Assembly (NCBI GenBank): GCA_029252195.1
Contig: JAQXBV010000080.1
Coordinates: forward strand, 23,248-87,247
DNA length: 64,000 nt
Origin: Yoonia sp.
Lineage (GTDB): Bacteria; Pseudomonadota; Alphaproteobacteria; Rhodobacterales; Rhodobacteraceae
Direction: 5' to 3'
Both the position numbers and the translations under genes were made by a program. Below, piece by piece: positions 9,351 to 18,736 of the stretch; position 1 is the stretch's first letter; the number at the start of each line of letters is the position of its first letter. The notes beneath the pieces were generated by a model. That model worked only from the letters and a program-made list of their open reading frames with translations, was not told the DNA's origin and ran no database searches.

Positions 9351-11984
9351 TCAGCTTTCTAGCAAGTCCCGCAACTCATAAATCAGCGATAGCGCCTCTT
9401 TCGGCGTCAACTCGTCGGGCAGGATCGACTTCAAGCGCCTCTCAACTTGCGATTCCTTGGCTTTTACTGGCGCCGGCGCGGGCGTGGTAGAAAATAGCGG
9501 TAGATCATCGACAATCGCTTTGCGCGCCGAGCCCCCTTCCCGTTCGCCTTTCTCCAAGGCCTCCAGCACAACCTTCGCCCGCTCCACGACCACTTGCGGC
9601 AAGCCCGCCAAGCGTGCGACCTGCACCCCGTAACTGCGATCTGCGGTGCCCTTCTTGACCTCGTGTAGGAAGATGACGTCGCCGTCCCATTCTTTGACCG
9701 ATACCGTGGCGTTATCGACGCCTTCCAACTTGTTCGAAAGCTGCGACATCTCGTGGTAATGCGTGGCAAACAGCGCCCTACAGCGGTTCACATCGTGCAA
9801 ATGCTCTAGCGTCGCCCAAGCAATCGACAGGCCGTCATATGTCGCTGTCCCGCGCCCGATCTCGTCTAAAATCACTAAGGCCCGATCATCCGCTTGGTTC
9901 AAAATCGCCGCAGTTTCGACCATCTCGACCATGAACGTGGAGCGCCCCTTGGCCAGATCGTCCGAGGCACCAACGCGGCTGAAAATCTGGCTCACAATCC
10001 CGATATGTGCGGATTTCGCAGGGACAAAGCCGCCCACCTGCGCCAAAATCGCGATGAGCGCATTCTGCCGCAAAAACGTCGACTTACCTGCCATGTTCGG
10101 ACCCGTGAGTAACCAAATCGGTGTACCGCTGAGATCGCAGTCATTGGCAACAAATGGCGTGCCGGCCTTTTGCAACGCCGCCTCAACCACAGGATGCCGC
10201 CCGCCAGAGATCTCAAATGCGCGACTGTCGTCAATCTGTGGTCGTGTCCAGTTTTCGGTGCTGACGAGATGGGCCAACGCAGCCGCAACATCGAACTCCG
10301 CGAGTGCCCGAGCCAGCGCCCCAATCGGACCCGCCTGCGCAATAATTTCGGCAGATAGGCTTGAATAGAGTCGCTTTTCGATCTCTAACGCCCGCCCGCC
10401 GGCATTCAAAATCCGCGTTTCGATCTCGGACAACTCCACTGTCGTAAACCGCACTTGGTTTGCCGTGGTTTGCCTGTGGATAAATGTCTCGTTCAGCGGC
10501 GGCGCGAGCATCTTTTCCGCGTGGGTCGCCGTCATCTCGATGAAATAGCCCAGCACATTGTTGTGCTTGATCTTCAGTGCCGAAATCCCCGTCGCCTCAA
10601 TGAACCCAGCCTGCATCGCGGCAATCACAGACCGCCCCTCATCGCGCAACTTGCGGGCCTCATCGAGGTCGGCATCAAACCCCGCAGCAATGAACCCGCC
10701 ATCGCGGGCCAAAAGTGGCGGCTCGGCAACCAGTGCACTATCGAGAATGCCAAGAAGGTCATCATGACCGTCCAGCGCGGCACGGGCGTTACGCAATTCG
10801 CTTGGCAACTCCGCAGGCAACATTTGCCGCAATATTTTCGCCTGCCCAATCGTATTGCGAATTGCGGTCATATCGCGCGGACCGCCCCGTTCTAGCGCCA
10901 AACGCGACAGCGCCCGATCGAGATCGTGCACGCCACGCAAGCCGTCCCGTAAATCTGCGGCTAAACGCGTATTCTCAACCAGATAGCCTATACTATCCTG
11001 CCGTTCTGAAATCACAGAAAGCGCACAAGACGGGCTCGACAAGCGCCGCTCTAACAGTCGCGCGCCGCCAGCCGTCACCGTCCGATCAATCGCCGCCAAA
11101 AGCGATCCAGCGCGACCACCTTCCGTCCCGCGCACGAGTTCCAGTGACCGCCGCGTTGCCGCGTCAATTTGCATTGTCGTTGCTTGGCCCTCGATCACAG
11201 GCGGGCGCACAAGCGGCAGGTTCCCTTTTTGGGTGATCTCGATGTATTCGGCGACAGCCGACATCGCGGAAACCTGCGCGCGATCAAAGCTGCCAAAGGC
11301 ATCCAAAGACCCGACCTTGAACAAGGCGGTCAGACGTTTTTCGCCTGCCGTGCTATCGAAAGCAGCGCCACCCAAAGTGGTCAATGCAGCCCCGGATTCA
11401 GACACTAACTGGCCATAATCGCCTTCTGATCCATCGACGACAATCACTTCTTTCGGCGTCAATCGCGCAAGTTCAGGGCCAAGCGTCACGCGCGGGCAAT
11501 TCATCACGTGAAACGACCCTGTCGAGATATCAATCCACGCGAGCGCGCCCTCGCCCCGAACTTCGGCGTAGGCCGCCAGATAGTTGTGCCGCCGGGCATC
11601 GAGCAGCGAATCTTCGGTCAACGTGCCGGGTGTCACCAGCCGCACAACATCGCGTTTCACAACAGATTTCGCGCCGCGCTTTTTCGCTTCTGCGGGGCTT
11701 TCCATCTGCTCGCAGACAGCAACCCGAAAACCCTTGCGGATTAGCGTTAGAAAATAGCCTTCGGCGGCATGATGGGGCACGCCGCACATTGGGATATCTT
11801 CGTCCAGATGCTTGCCCCGCTTCGTCAACGCGATATCAAGCGCCGCTGCTGCCGCCACCGCATCGTCAAAGAACATCTCATAGAAGTCGCCCATGCGATA
11901 AAACATCAAGGCATCAGGATACTGCGCCTTCAATTCAAGGTATTGTGCCATCATCGGTGTGACGGTTGGTTTTGAAGTGCTCAT
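9351..11984 (-). CDS. mutS: DNA mismatch repair protein MutS
   Basis: MutS recognises base mismatches and small loops and starts mismatch repair. From the ATG at 11984 it is 877 residues; an upstream TTG at 12002 is possible but adds only six unconserved residues. The mismatch-reading FYE is at about residues 34-36, the ATPase Walker A is GPNMAGKST, Walker B is ILDEIGRGT, and FATHYHEM follows. The full length and all motifs indicate a functional protein. It is convergent with grpE and divergent from maeB. No mutL is in the window. Confidence 0.97.
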   Translation of the reverse strand: MSTSKPTVTPMMAQYLELKAQYPDALMFYRMGDFYEMFFDDAVAAAAALDIALTKRGKHLDEDIPMCGVPHHAAEGYFLTLIRKGFRVAVCEQMESPAEAKKRGAKSVVKRDVVRLVTPGTLTEDSLLDARRHNYLAAYAEVRGEGALAWIDISTGSFHVMNCPRVTLGPELARLTPKEVIVVDGSEGDYGQLVSESGAALTTLGGAAFDSTAGEKRLTALFKVGSLDAFGSFDRAQVSAMSAVAEYIEITQKGNLPLVRPPVIEGQATTMQIDAATRRSLELVRGTEGGRAGSLLAAIDRTVTAGGARLLERRLSSPSCALSVISERQDSIGYLVENTRLAADLRDGLRGVHDLDRALSRLALERGGPRDMTAIRNTIGQAKILRQMLPAELPSELRNARAALDGHDDLLGILDSALVAEPPLLARDGGFIAAGFDADLDEARKLRDEGRSVIAAMQAGFIEATGISALKIKHNNVLGYFIEMTATHAEKMLAPPLNETFIHRQTTANQVRFTTVELSEIETRILNAGGRALEIEKRLYSSLSAEIIAQAGPIGALARALAEFDVAAALAHLVSTENWTRPQIDDSRAFEISGGRHPVVEAALQKAGTPFVANDCDLSGTPIWLLTGPNMAGKSTFLRQNALIAILAQVGGFVPAKSAHIGIVSQIFSRVGASDDLAKGRSTFMVEMVETAAILNQADDRALVILDEIGRGTATYDGLSIAWATLEHLHDVNRCRALFATHYHEMSQLSNKLEGVDNATVSVKEWDGDVIFLHEVKKGTADRSYGVQVARLAGLPQVVVERAKVVLEALEKGEREGGSARKAIVDDLPLFSTTPAPAPVKAKESQVERRLKSILPDELTPKEALSLIYELRDLLES

Positions 11985-12111
11985 GCATCCCCCAAGGATC
12001 AATCATGGCGACACTAACCGCCTCATGTTAGCGACGAAAGTGCTAAAGTCAGGCGTTGCCCCCAGCCGAATTTTCAATCAATGTCGCTCAAATGTTATGG
12101 GAGGACGGCAC

Positions 12112-14370
12112 ATGGCCAAGACGAAATTGACCCGTGAGGATGCACTTGCATTTCACATGGACCCAACACCGGGAAAATGGGAGGTCACAGCAACCGTTCC
12201 CATGACGACACAACGCGATTTGTCGCTGGCCTATTCCCCTGGGGTTGCCGTGCCTTGCGAAGATATCGCCGCTGATCCGTCGCTTGCATACGACTATACC
12301 AACAAGGGCAACCTTGTCGCTGTGATCTCAAACGGGACTGCGGTTCTTGGTCTTGGGAACCTTGGCGCGCTGGCGTCCAAGCCTGTGATGGAGGGCAAAT
12401 CCGTTCTCTTCAAGCGTTTCGCCGACGTGAACTCTATCGACATCGAGCTTGATACCGAAGATCCGGATGCCTTCTGCAACGCGGTCCGCCTGATGGGCCC
12501 GACGTTTGGGGGGATCAACCTCGAAGACATCAAAGCGCCTGAATGTTTTATCATCGAACAGCGTCTGAAAGAGGAAATGGACATCCCCGTTTTCCACGAT
12601 GACCAACACGGCACGGCAGTGATTTGCGCAGCGGGTCTTTTGAACGCGCTGCACATTTCCGGCAAGAAAATCGACGAGGTGAAAATCGTTCTGAACGGTG
12701 CGGGGGCTGCCGGTATTGCCTGTCTCGAACTGCTCAAATCCATGGGTGCAAAGCATGACAATTGCATCATGTGCGACACCAAGGGTGTGATCTACCAAGG
12801 CCGCACCGAGGGTATGAACCAATGGAAGTCCGCGCATGCCGCCACCACCGAAGCGCGTAGCTTGGCCGAGGCAATGAATGGCTGCGACGTCTTCCTTGGC
12901 GTCTCTGCGAAAGGGGCCGTGACCCAAGACATGGTGATCAGCATGGCGCCAAATGCCGTCATTTTTGCTATGGCGAACCCTGATCCAGAGATCACGCCAG
13001 AAGAGGTGCACGCTGTGCGCGAAGACGTGATCGTCGCCACAGGCCGCTCTGATTATCCGAACCAAGTGAACAACGTATTGGGCTTCCCTTATCTCTTCCG
13101 TGGTGCGCTCGACATTCACGCTCGCGCCATCAATGACGAGATGAAGATTGCTTGTGCGCAGGCGCTCGCGGCCTTGGCACGCGAAGATGTGCCGGACGAG
13201 GTTGCAATGGCTTATGGGACGAAGTTAACTTTTGGCCGTGACTACATCATCCCCACGCCATTTGATCCGCGCCTGATCCACCGTATCCCCACGGCTGTGG
13301 CCCAAGCGGGCATGGACACAGGTGCGGCGCGCCGCCCCATTGTGGACATGGAAGGCTATGAAAACACGCTAAAATCTCGGATGGATCCGACGCAATCCAT
13401 CTTGCGGAGCCTCAATGCCCGCGCCCGTTCCGCGCAATCCTCGGTTATCTTTGCTGAGGGCGACGACATTCGCGTGCTTCGTGCGGCGGTGCTTTATCAG
13501 CGGTCTGGTCTGGGTAAAGCTCTCGTCGTTGGCCGTGAAAAAGATATCGCGGAAAAGCTCACAGCAGAGGGTCTCGCGGACGCCATCGGCGAATTGGAGA
13601 TCGTCAACGCCGCGAATACGCCACATCTGGAGACCTATAAGGACTTTCTCTACGAGCGGCTTCAGCGCAAAGGCTTCGATTATCATGACGTGCATCGCCT
13701 CGCCGCGCGCGACCGCCATGTTTTTGCCTCTCTGATGCTGGCCCACGGTCATGCCGACGGGATGGTCACGGGTGCTACTCGTAAATCTGCGCATGTGTTG
13801 GAATTAATCAATCACGTCTTTGACGCGCAGCCGCATGACGGTGCGGTTGGCGTGACGGCCCTTTTGCATAAAGGGCGGATCGTGCTGATCTCTGACACGC
13901 TGGTGCACGAATGGCCTGATCAAAACGATTTGGCGGATATTGCGGAGCGCGCGGCCGATGTGGCCCGCGATTTCGGTCTAGAGCCGCGAGTTGCTTTCGT
14001 CTCTTTTTCGACCTTCGGTTACCCCGTGTCCGAGCGTGCGGAAAAAATGCACAGTGCCCCAACCGTCCTTGATGAACGTGGCGTCGATTTCGAATATGAG
14101 GGCGAAATGGCGGTCGATGTTGCCTTGAACATGAGTGCGATGGAGCATTACCCCTTCTCGCGCCTGACAGGTCCGGCCAATGTCCTCGTCGTGCCTGCGC
14201 GGCATTCGGCTTCTATTTCTGTGAAACTGATGCAAGAGATGGCTGGGGCAACCGTGATCGGCCCGATCCTTGCAGGTGTCGGCAAGCCTGTTCAGATTTG
14301 CTCCACGGGGTCCACTGTGAACGACATCCTTAACATGGCGGTCATTGCAGCCTGTAAAGTAGGTCAATAA
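12112..14370 (+). CDS. maeB: NADP-dependent malic enzyme with phosphotransacetylase-like domain
   Basis: This enzyme decarboxylates malate to pyruvate with reduction of NADP. The ATG at 12112 is preceded by a good Shine-Dalgarno (GGGAGGA) and gives 752 residues; the open frame further upstream lies in the mutS/maeB spacer and start of mutS and is not used. Residues 1 to about 430 are the malic enzyme (NGTAVLGLGNLGALASKPV and VVLNGAGAAGIACLEL-like NAD(P) fold), and about 430-752 resemble phosphotransacetylase, which in MaeB-type enzymes is regulatory rather than catalytic. The stop overlaps the start of the downstream kinase by one base (TAATG). Confidence 0.95.
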   Translation: MAKTKLTREDALAFHMDPTPGKWEVTATVPMTTQRDLSLAYSPGVAVPCEDIAADPSLAYDYTNKGNLVAVISNGTAVLGLGNLGALASKPVMEGKSVLFKRFADVNSIDIELDTEDPDAFCNAVRLMGPTFGGINLEDIKAPECFIIEQRLKEEMDIPVFHDDQHGTAVICAAGLLNALHISGKKIDEVKIVLNGAGAAGIACLELLKSMGAKHDNCIMCDTKGVIYQGRTEGMNQWKSAHAATTEARSLAEAMNGCDVFLGVSAKGAVTQDMVISMAPNAVIFAMANPDPEITPEEVHAVREDVIVATGRSDYPNQVNNVLGFPYLFRGALDIHARAINDEMKIACAQALAALAREDVPDEVAMAYGTKLTFGRDYIIPTPFDPRLIHRIPTAVAQAGMDTGAARRPIVDMEGYENTLKSRMDPTQSILRSLNARARSAQSSVIFAEGDDIRVLRAAVLYQRSGLGKALVVGREKDIAEKLTAEGLADAIGELEIVNAANTPHLETYKDFLYERLQRKGFDYHDVHRLAARDRHVFASLMLAHGHADGMVTGATRKSAHVLELINHVFDAQPHDGAVGVTALLHKGRIVLISDTLVHEWPDQNDLADIAERAADVARDFGLEPRVAFVSFSTFGYPVSERAEKMHSAPTVLDERGVDFEYEGEMAVDVALNMSAMEHYPFSRLTGPANVLVVPARHSASISVKLMQEMAGATVIGPILAGVGKPVQICSTGSTVNDILNMAVIAACKVGQ

Positions 14371-15236
14371 TGACCATCTATAACCTCGGCTCGATCAATA
14401 CCGACATCGTTTATTCCGTGCCCCACATCCCCGCGCCCGGTGAAACGCTCGCCTCGACGGGGCGCGCCACCTTCATTGGGGGCAAGGGCGCGAATATGTC
14501 TGTCGCCATCGCCCGCGCAGGCAGTCGTGCTAGCCACATCGGCGCACTTGGTCTGGACGGTGACTGGGCGTTGCAGCGCTTGATGGAATATGGGGTCGAT
14601 AACCGCCACATTGTCCAGATCGAAACCGAATCTGCACAAGCGATCATTATGGTCGATCCGCATGGAGAAAACGCGATCGTCCTGCATCCGGGTGCGAATG
14701 GCGAGATTCCGCAAACCGCCCTCCAAACCGCCCTTTCAGAGGCCGAGACTGGCGATTGGTTCGTGACCCAAAACGAAACCAACCTGCAGCGCACAGGTGC
14801 CGCGCTTGCCAAAAAGATGGGGCTTAAGGTCGCCTATGCCGCCGCCCCTTTCTCTGCTGAGCGGGTTCAGGCGGTTCTCGAATACCTCGATTTCCTGATC
14901 CTGAATGTAGTCGAGGCGCAACAACTCACCGAAGCCACGGGAAAAGCGCCCGATGCGCTTGGGGTCCGTGATGTGATTGTCACGCTTGGTGCTGATGGTG
15001 CCGATTGGTTCGGGCCTGACGGCAAACAGCATTTCGATGCGATCCCTGTCACGCCCATCGACACGACGGGCGCGGGCGATACGTTCACGGGATACCTTCT
15101 GGCAGGGCTCGATCAGGGTATGCCCATGGCGCAAGCGATCAACCTTGCAACGAAGGCGGGTGCCTTAATGGTCACGCGCAAAGGCACCGCCGATGTGATC
15201 CCCGATCTCTCCGAAGTCCGCGCCTTTAATGGTTAG
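14370..15236 (+). CDS. PfkB/ribokinase-family sugar kinase
   Basis: A 288-residue kinase of the PfkB family. The N-terminal GGKGAN (about 31-36) and the C-terminal [11 protein letters not shown] with the catalytic aspartate and anion hole are typical. Among PfkB enzymes it most resembles ribokinase in length and motifs, but no ribose transporter or other pentose gene is nearby, so the substrate is uncertain (ribose or another nucleoside/sugar). It is translationally coupled to maeB by a one-base overlap and overlaps the end of the convergent msrA by 11 bp. Confidence 0.88.
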   Translation: MTIYNLGSINTDIVYSVPHIPAPGETLASTGRATFIGGKGANMSVAIARAGSRASHIGALGLDGDWALQRLMEYGVDNRHIVQIETESAQAIIMVDPHGENAIVLHPGANGEIPQTALQTALSEAETGDWFVTQNETNLQRTGAALAKKMGLKVAYAAAPFSAERVQAVLEYLDFLILNVVEAQQLTEATGKAPDALGVRDVIVTLGADGADWFGPDGKQHFDAIPVTPIDTTGAGDTFTGYLLAGLDQGMPMAQAINLATKAGALMVTRKGTADVIPDLSEVRAFNG

Positions 15237-15885
15237 CAAACGGTGCGGCTGACCCCCAAAGCTGTTTGATCCGCGCATCCCGTCCACAACCTGCGCGATA
15301 GAATTTATAGGCATCGGCTTGGGTTTTTATGCCGCCTCGGGTGATCACACGATTGGTGCCGCGATAGTAATCTTGGTGGTAATCTTCAGCCGCAAAGAAG
15401 GTCGCGGCTGGTAAAATTGGTGTGACGATTGCCTTCCCCAGATCGCGCTGGGCTTCGGCCAAAGCTGCGGTTGCTATGGCCTGTTGGCCAGAGTTAGACA
15501 CGAATATCGCAGTCCGATAGGTCTCGCTCCGATCACAAAACTGGCCGCCAGCGTCTGTCGGATCAACCGCGCGGAAGAACATATGCAAAAGCTGCGCATA
15601 GCTCACGACGTCGGCATCATAGGTGATTTCAACCGCCTCATAATGACCCGTGCCCTTGAGCGTTTTATAAGTCGGGTTCGCCGTGGTGCCGCCAGTATAG
15701 CCCGAAATAACCTCAGAAACGCCGCGCACACGTTCAAAGTCGCTCTCGACGCACCAGAAACACCCTCCCGCGACCACTGCCTTCTGGATGTCGCGCGCGT
15801 CTGCTGTCGTGCCATGCAGCATTGCCCCAGCACCGATCAAGATCGCCAAGGCAGCGGTTTTTACAGATTGGATTGTAAAGGTCAT
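15226..15885 (-). CDS. msrA: Exported peptide methionine sulfoxide reductase MsrA
   Basis: MsrA reduces methionine-S-sulfoxide in proteins. The catalytic motif GCFWC follows a signal peptide (hydrophobic stretch [13 protein letters not shown], then GTTADA), so this copy acts in the periplasm. The start is set at 15885 because AGGAG lies 6 nt upstream; ATGs at 15891 and 15903 are alternatives. The 219-residue length is normal for MsrA plus a leader. It overlaps the end of the kinase gene and points away from the aminotransferase gene. Confidence 0.92.
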   Translation of the reverse strand: MTFTIQSVKTAALAILIGAGAMLHGTTADARDIQKAVVAGGCFWCVESDFERVRGVSEVISGYTGGTTANPTYKTLKGTGHYEAVEITYDADVVSYAQLLHMFFRAVDPTDAGGQFCDRSETYRTAIFVSNSGQQAIATAALAEAQRDLGKAIVTPILPAATFFAAEDYHQDYYRGTNRVITRGGIKTQADAYKFYRAGCGRDARIKQLWGSAAPFANH

Positions 15886-16020
15886 CGCCATCTCCTGTTT
15901 CATGGCACTCTTGCCTGACTGCGCCCTACGCACAATTCACGGCTCAGTGAGTTCACGCGCTCTTTACCACTTGGAACATTTCAGAAGCGGTCATAGCCTG
16001 CGCCAAACAGAGAGGTTCCC

Positions 16021-16920
16021 ATGTCAGATCACGTCACCACCCACCAAGCCGAAGAAGATGCGCGCAACGCCGAAATCCTGATCTATGTGGACGGCAAACT
16101 CGTGCCAAAGAAAGAGGCCGTGGTCAGCGTATATGACAGCGGCTTTATGCTCGGCGATGGCGTCTGGGAGGGGCTGCGCTTGCATAACAATAAATGGACC
16201 TTCCTTGAAGAACATATGGACAGACTGTTTGAGGCGGCCAAGGCCATCGACCTTGATATAGGGATGGACAGAAATGGTGTCATTTCTGCCTTGTTAGACA
16301 CGCAAAAGGCGAATGGTATGACCGATAACGCCCATGCGCGCTTGATGGTTACGCGGGGGGTTAAGGTGCTTCCGTTTCAACATCCTTCCCTCTCGCAATC
16401 CGGCCCGACGATGGTGATTATCATGGAACATTCGCGGCCAAAACTGCCGCGCCCGATCACGCTTGCCACCGTCCCGCATTTACGCGGCCTGCCGATGACG
16501 CAAGATCCGAAATTGAACAGCCATTCCAAGCTGAATTGCATCCTCGCTTGCATCGCTGCGACAAAGGCGGGTGCGGATGAAGCGTTGATGCTCGACGTGC
16601 ATGGATTCGTGAATACGACAAACGCCTGTAACTTCTTTATCGTGCGCAAGGGGGCCGTTTGGACGAGCACAGGGGATTATTGCATGAATGGAATCACCCG
16701 CCAAAAGGTCATCGACCTGTGTCGCGAAAATGACATTCCTGTTTTTGAGCGGAATTTCAGTCTGGTTGATACTTACGGCGCTGACGAGGCCTTTTTGACG
16801 GGCACGTTCGGCGCGCAGACGCCAGTTGGCTCCATCGACGGTCGTGTAATTGGTACGGGCGAGCTTGGCCCGATGACCAAACGCATCCGTCAACTTTATG
16901 CCGATCTGGTGCACGCCTAA
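16021..16920 (+). CDS. Class IV (branched-chain/D-amino acid type) PLP aminotransferase
   Basis: A 299-residue fold-type IV aminotransferase. The probable PLP lysine is K170 in LNSHSKLNCILA, and the cofactor-phosphate region is FVNTTNACNFF, with GTFGAQTP near the end. The family includes branched-chain aminotransferase, D-amino acid aminotransferase and aminodeoxychorismate lyase; the sequence does not let me choose safely, though the branched-chain/D-amino acid side is favoured. The start at 16021 has AGAGG about 8 nt upstream. It is followed 30 bp later by a sulfotransferase-like gene, an arrangement discussed in the findings. Confidence 0.85.
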   Translation: MSDHVTTHQAEEDARNAEILIYVDGKLVPKKEAVVSVYDSGFMLGDGVWEGLRLHNNKWTFLEEHMDRLFEAAKAIDLDIGMDRNGVISALLDTQKANGMTDNAHARLMVTRGVKVLPFQHPSLSQSGPTMVIIMEHSRPKLPRPITLATVPHLRGLPMTQDPKLNSHSKLNCILACIAATKAGADEALMLDVHGFVNTTNACNFFIVRKGAVWTSTGDYCMNGITRQKVIDLCRENDIPVFERNFSLVDTYGADEAFLTGTFGAQTPVGSIDGRVIGTGELGPMTKRIRQLYADLVHA

Positions 16921-16950
16921 CGCGCGTCCTATGAAAAACACAGGGGAAAT

Positions 16951-17652
16951 TTGATGCGAATAGCGATGTGGTCTGGCCCGCGAAACCTGTCTACCGCGAT
17001 GATGTACGCCTTTGGCAACCGTCCCGACTTCGCCGTCTGGGACGAACCATTCTACGCGCCTTATCTTGCGAAAACGGGGTTTGACCACCCGTTGGCTGCC
17101 GAGATTATTGCTGCCCATGATATTGATCCTGCCAAAGTTGCGGCGCGTTGCTTAGACACTATTCCTGATGAAAAGCAGCATTTCTATATGAAACATATGC
17201 CGCACCACATGATTGACGGTTTCCCGATTGACTGGGCAAAAGGCTGCGTCAATGTTCACCTGATCCGCCACCCTGCCCGCGTTATTGCGAGTTATGGGGC
17301 TAAACGGGTGAATATGACGGATGACGACATCGGGTTTCGACAACAAGTGGCGCTCTTTGATCAAATTGGTGGGCTTGTGATTGATAGCGCCGATATCCGT
17401 CAAAATCCTGAGATGATGTTGAAGAGACTCTGCACGGCAATCGGTCTTGCGTTTGATCCCGCCATGCTTGCTTGGCCTCCCGGTCCGCGTGCCGACGATG
17501 GCGTTTGGGCCGCGCATTGGTATAACGCGGTGCACCAATCGACGGGGTTTTCCGGGGCAGAAGATGCGTTGCCCGTTCTAGCTGGCCGTGACCTTAAATT
17601 GATCGAAAATGCGCTGCCACATTATGAAAAATTGGCGCGCCACCGATTATAA
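16951..17652 (+). CDS. Sulfotransferase-like P-loop protein
   Basis: A 233-residue protein beginning with the strand-loop-helix WSGPRNLSTAMMYAF, which corresponds to the 5'-phosphosulfate loop of PAPS-dependent sulfotransferases, and with HLIRHPARVIASY (about 100-112), which matches the 3'-phosphate-binding region. The loop lacks the usual GxxxGKT of kinases. The substrate is unknown. The gene follows the class IV aminotransferase by 30 bp on the same strand. Homologous domains occur fused to an aminotransferase in plants, suggesting a shared function. No signal peptide or membrane segment is visible, so it is cytoplasmic. Confidence 0.75.
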   Translation: MMRIAMWSGPRNLSTAMMYAFGNRPDFAVWDEPFYAPYLAKTGFDHPLAAEIIAAHDIDPAKVAARCLDTIPDEKQHFYMKHMPHHMIDGFPIDWAKGCVNVHLIRHPARVIASYGAKRVNMTDDDIGFRQQVALFDQIGGLVIDSADIRQNPEMMLKRLCTAIGLAFDPAMLAWPPGPRADDGVWAAHWYNAVHQSTGFSGAEDALPVLAGRDLKLIENALPHYEKLARHRL

Positions 17653-17749
17653 GTCGGGTTTCAAAATTATATTTTAAGGAAATTGCCTTCTTTATCCGGT
17701 GGCGGCCACACGCAGCGGTCGCGTTATTGGGTAGTAGAAGGAATTTCAG

Positions 17750-18673
17750 GTGGCGGAAAAGGGTCTATTTTCATTCGCACTTATGTGCGCTTTGACCGTT
17801 CAAGGTGTGGCAGTTGCAGAGCAGGGGCATGTTCAGGAACCGGCACATGAAACAACCGCCGAGCCAGCCCATAGCGAGCCCGCCGAATATGTGGCCATTT
17901 CGGATGCAGCCTTGATCGAGCAGCATATGGCCTTGGCAATGTCGACGGAAAAGGCTGGCTATGGCCTGCAATCGCCGCGCGATATTGATGCGCCGCACGG
18001 CGATAATACCCGAAACTTTGGACTGGCACCGCCTTTTGCGAAAATGAACCTTTGCGACATCCATTTTCACGAAAATGCGGAACATCGCGGCGGCGAGTTT
18101 ACGAAATATGTGGGCAACGGTGATGGCTACGGCTTTGGGACGGGTTTCAAATATTCGGGAGAATTGACCGCGCAAGAACTCACGCCGCTTGGCCGTGCTA
18201 TCGGCGTGTCAGAGCATGGCGATCTTCAGTCTGGCGATACCATCGAGGTGCATTACGTCTTTTCAACCGCGCAAGCGGCGCCCGGACCAACCTTGGGCAC
18301 ATGTTTGTCGGAAGCGATCAACAACCCTAATCTGCGGGTTGAGGCGCAAGTCTATGTGTTGGTGAATGACCAAAATGCGTTGGATTTTCGCGACCTAACA
18401 AGAATTGAAACGGTTCGCGGGCTTTATCAGGCGACCGGCATCCCGACCAATACAGGTACGCCTGTTGTGTACAATGGCTCGACCACCGGTCCAACCTACA
18501 ACGTGAAAGGCTCGCCGTTCCAAGTGACGTGGAGCGTTCGCCCCCGCGTTGCGCGCGTGAATATTGCGTCGGTGGGCGCGTGGCTTGAGGATAATGTTTT
18601 TGAAGAGGATCACGCGCATGGCGTGCGCAACTTGGTTATTGATCCCGCTCTACTGTCCGAAATTGAACGGTAG
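17750..18673 (+). CDS. Probable exported delta-class carbonic anhydrase
   Basis: A 307-residue protein with a signal peptide (FSFALMCALTVQGVAVA, then EQG) and a short Ala/Glu/Pro/His linker. The segment NLCDIHFHENAEHRGGEF (about 100-117) offers H105, H107 and H112 as a zinc site and matches what I recall of delta-class carbonic anhydrases (Pfam CA_like); cysteines at about 102 and 184 could form a disulfide in the periplasm. The expected role is interconversion of CO2 and bicarbonate outside the cytoplasm. Start is GTG at 17750 with AGAAGGA upstream. It stands alone, followed by a strong terminator. Assignment rests on this motif and is fairly, not fully, sure. Confidence 0.7.
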   Translation: MAEKGLFSFALMCALTVQGVAVAEQGHVQEPAHETTAEPAHSEPAEYVAISDAALIEQHMALAMSTEKAGYGLQSPRDIDAPHGDNTRNFGLAPPFAKMNLCDIHFHENAEHRGGEFTKYVGNGDGYGFGTGFKYSGELTAQELTPLGRAIGVSEHGDLQSGDTIEVHYVFSTAQAAPGPTLGTCLSEAINNPNLRVEAQVYVLVNDQNALDFRDLTRIETVRGLYQATGIPTNTGTPVVYNGSTTGPTYNVKGSPFQVTWSVRPRVARVNIASVGAWLEDNVFEEDHAHGVRNLVIDPALLSEIER

Positions 18674-18683
18674 TTTGGCAAAG

Positions 18684-18718
18684 AAAAAGGCGACCCCCGC
18701 ATAGGAGGCCGCCTTTTT
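18684..18718. terminator. Bidirectional intrinsic terminator
   Basis: Perfect 9-bp stem AAAAAGGCG / CGCCTTTTT around a 17-nt loop, so each strand has a T-tract. It lies between the convergent carbonic anhydrase and argG genes and can serve both. Confidence 0.85.
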
Positions 18719-18736
18719 CATCATGTTTGCTTTGGC

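Noticed and set aside
10475..10483. A perfect DnaA box TGTGGATAA (minus strand TTATCCACA) inside mutS
   Set aside because: Single occurrence within coding sequence, with no cluster or AT-rich region; not an origin.
11500..11515. CACGTGAAAC core in mutS resembling parS
   Set aside because: Only 12 of 16 bases match and the palindrome is lost.
12027..12046. TTAGC-N9-GCTAA repeat upstream of maeB, reminiscent of the HrcA operator CIRCE
   Set aside because: CIRCE needs 9-bp arms with the same spacing; only 5 bp pair here and maeB is not a heat-shock gene.
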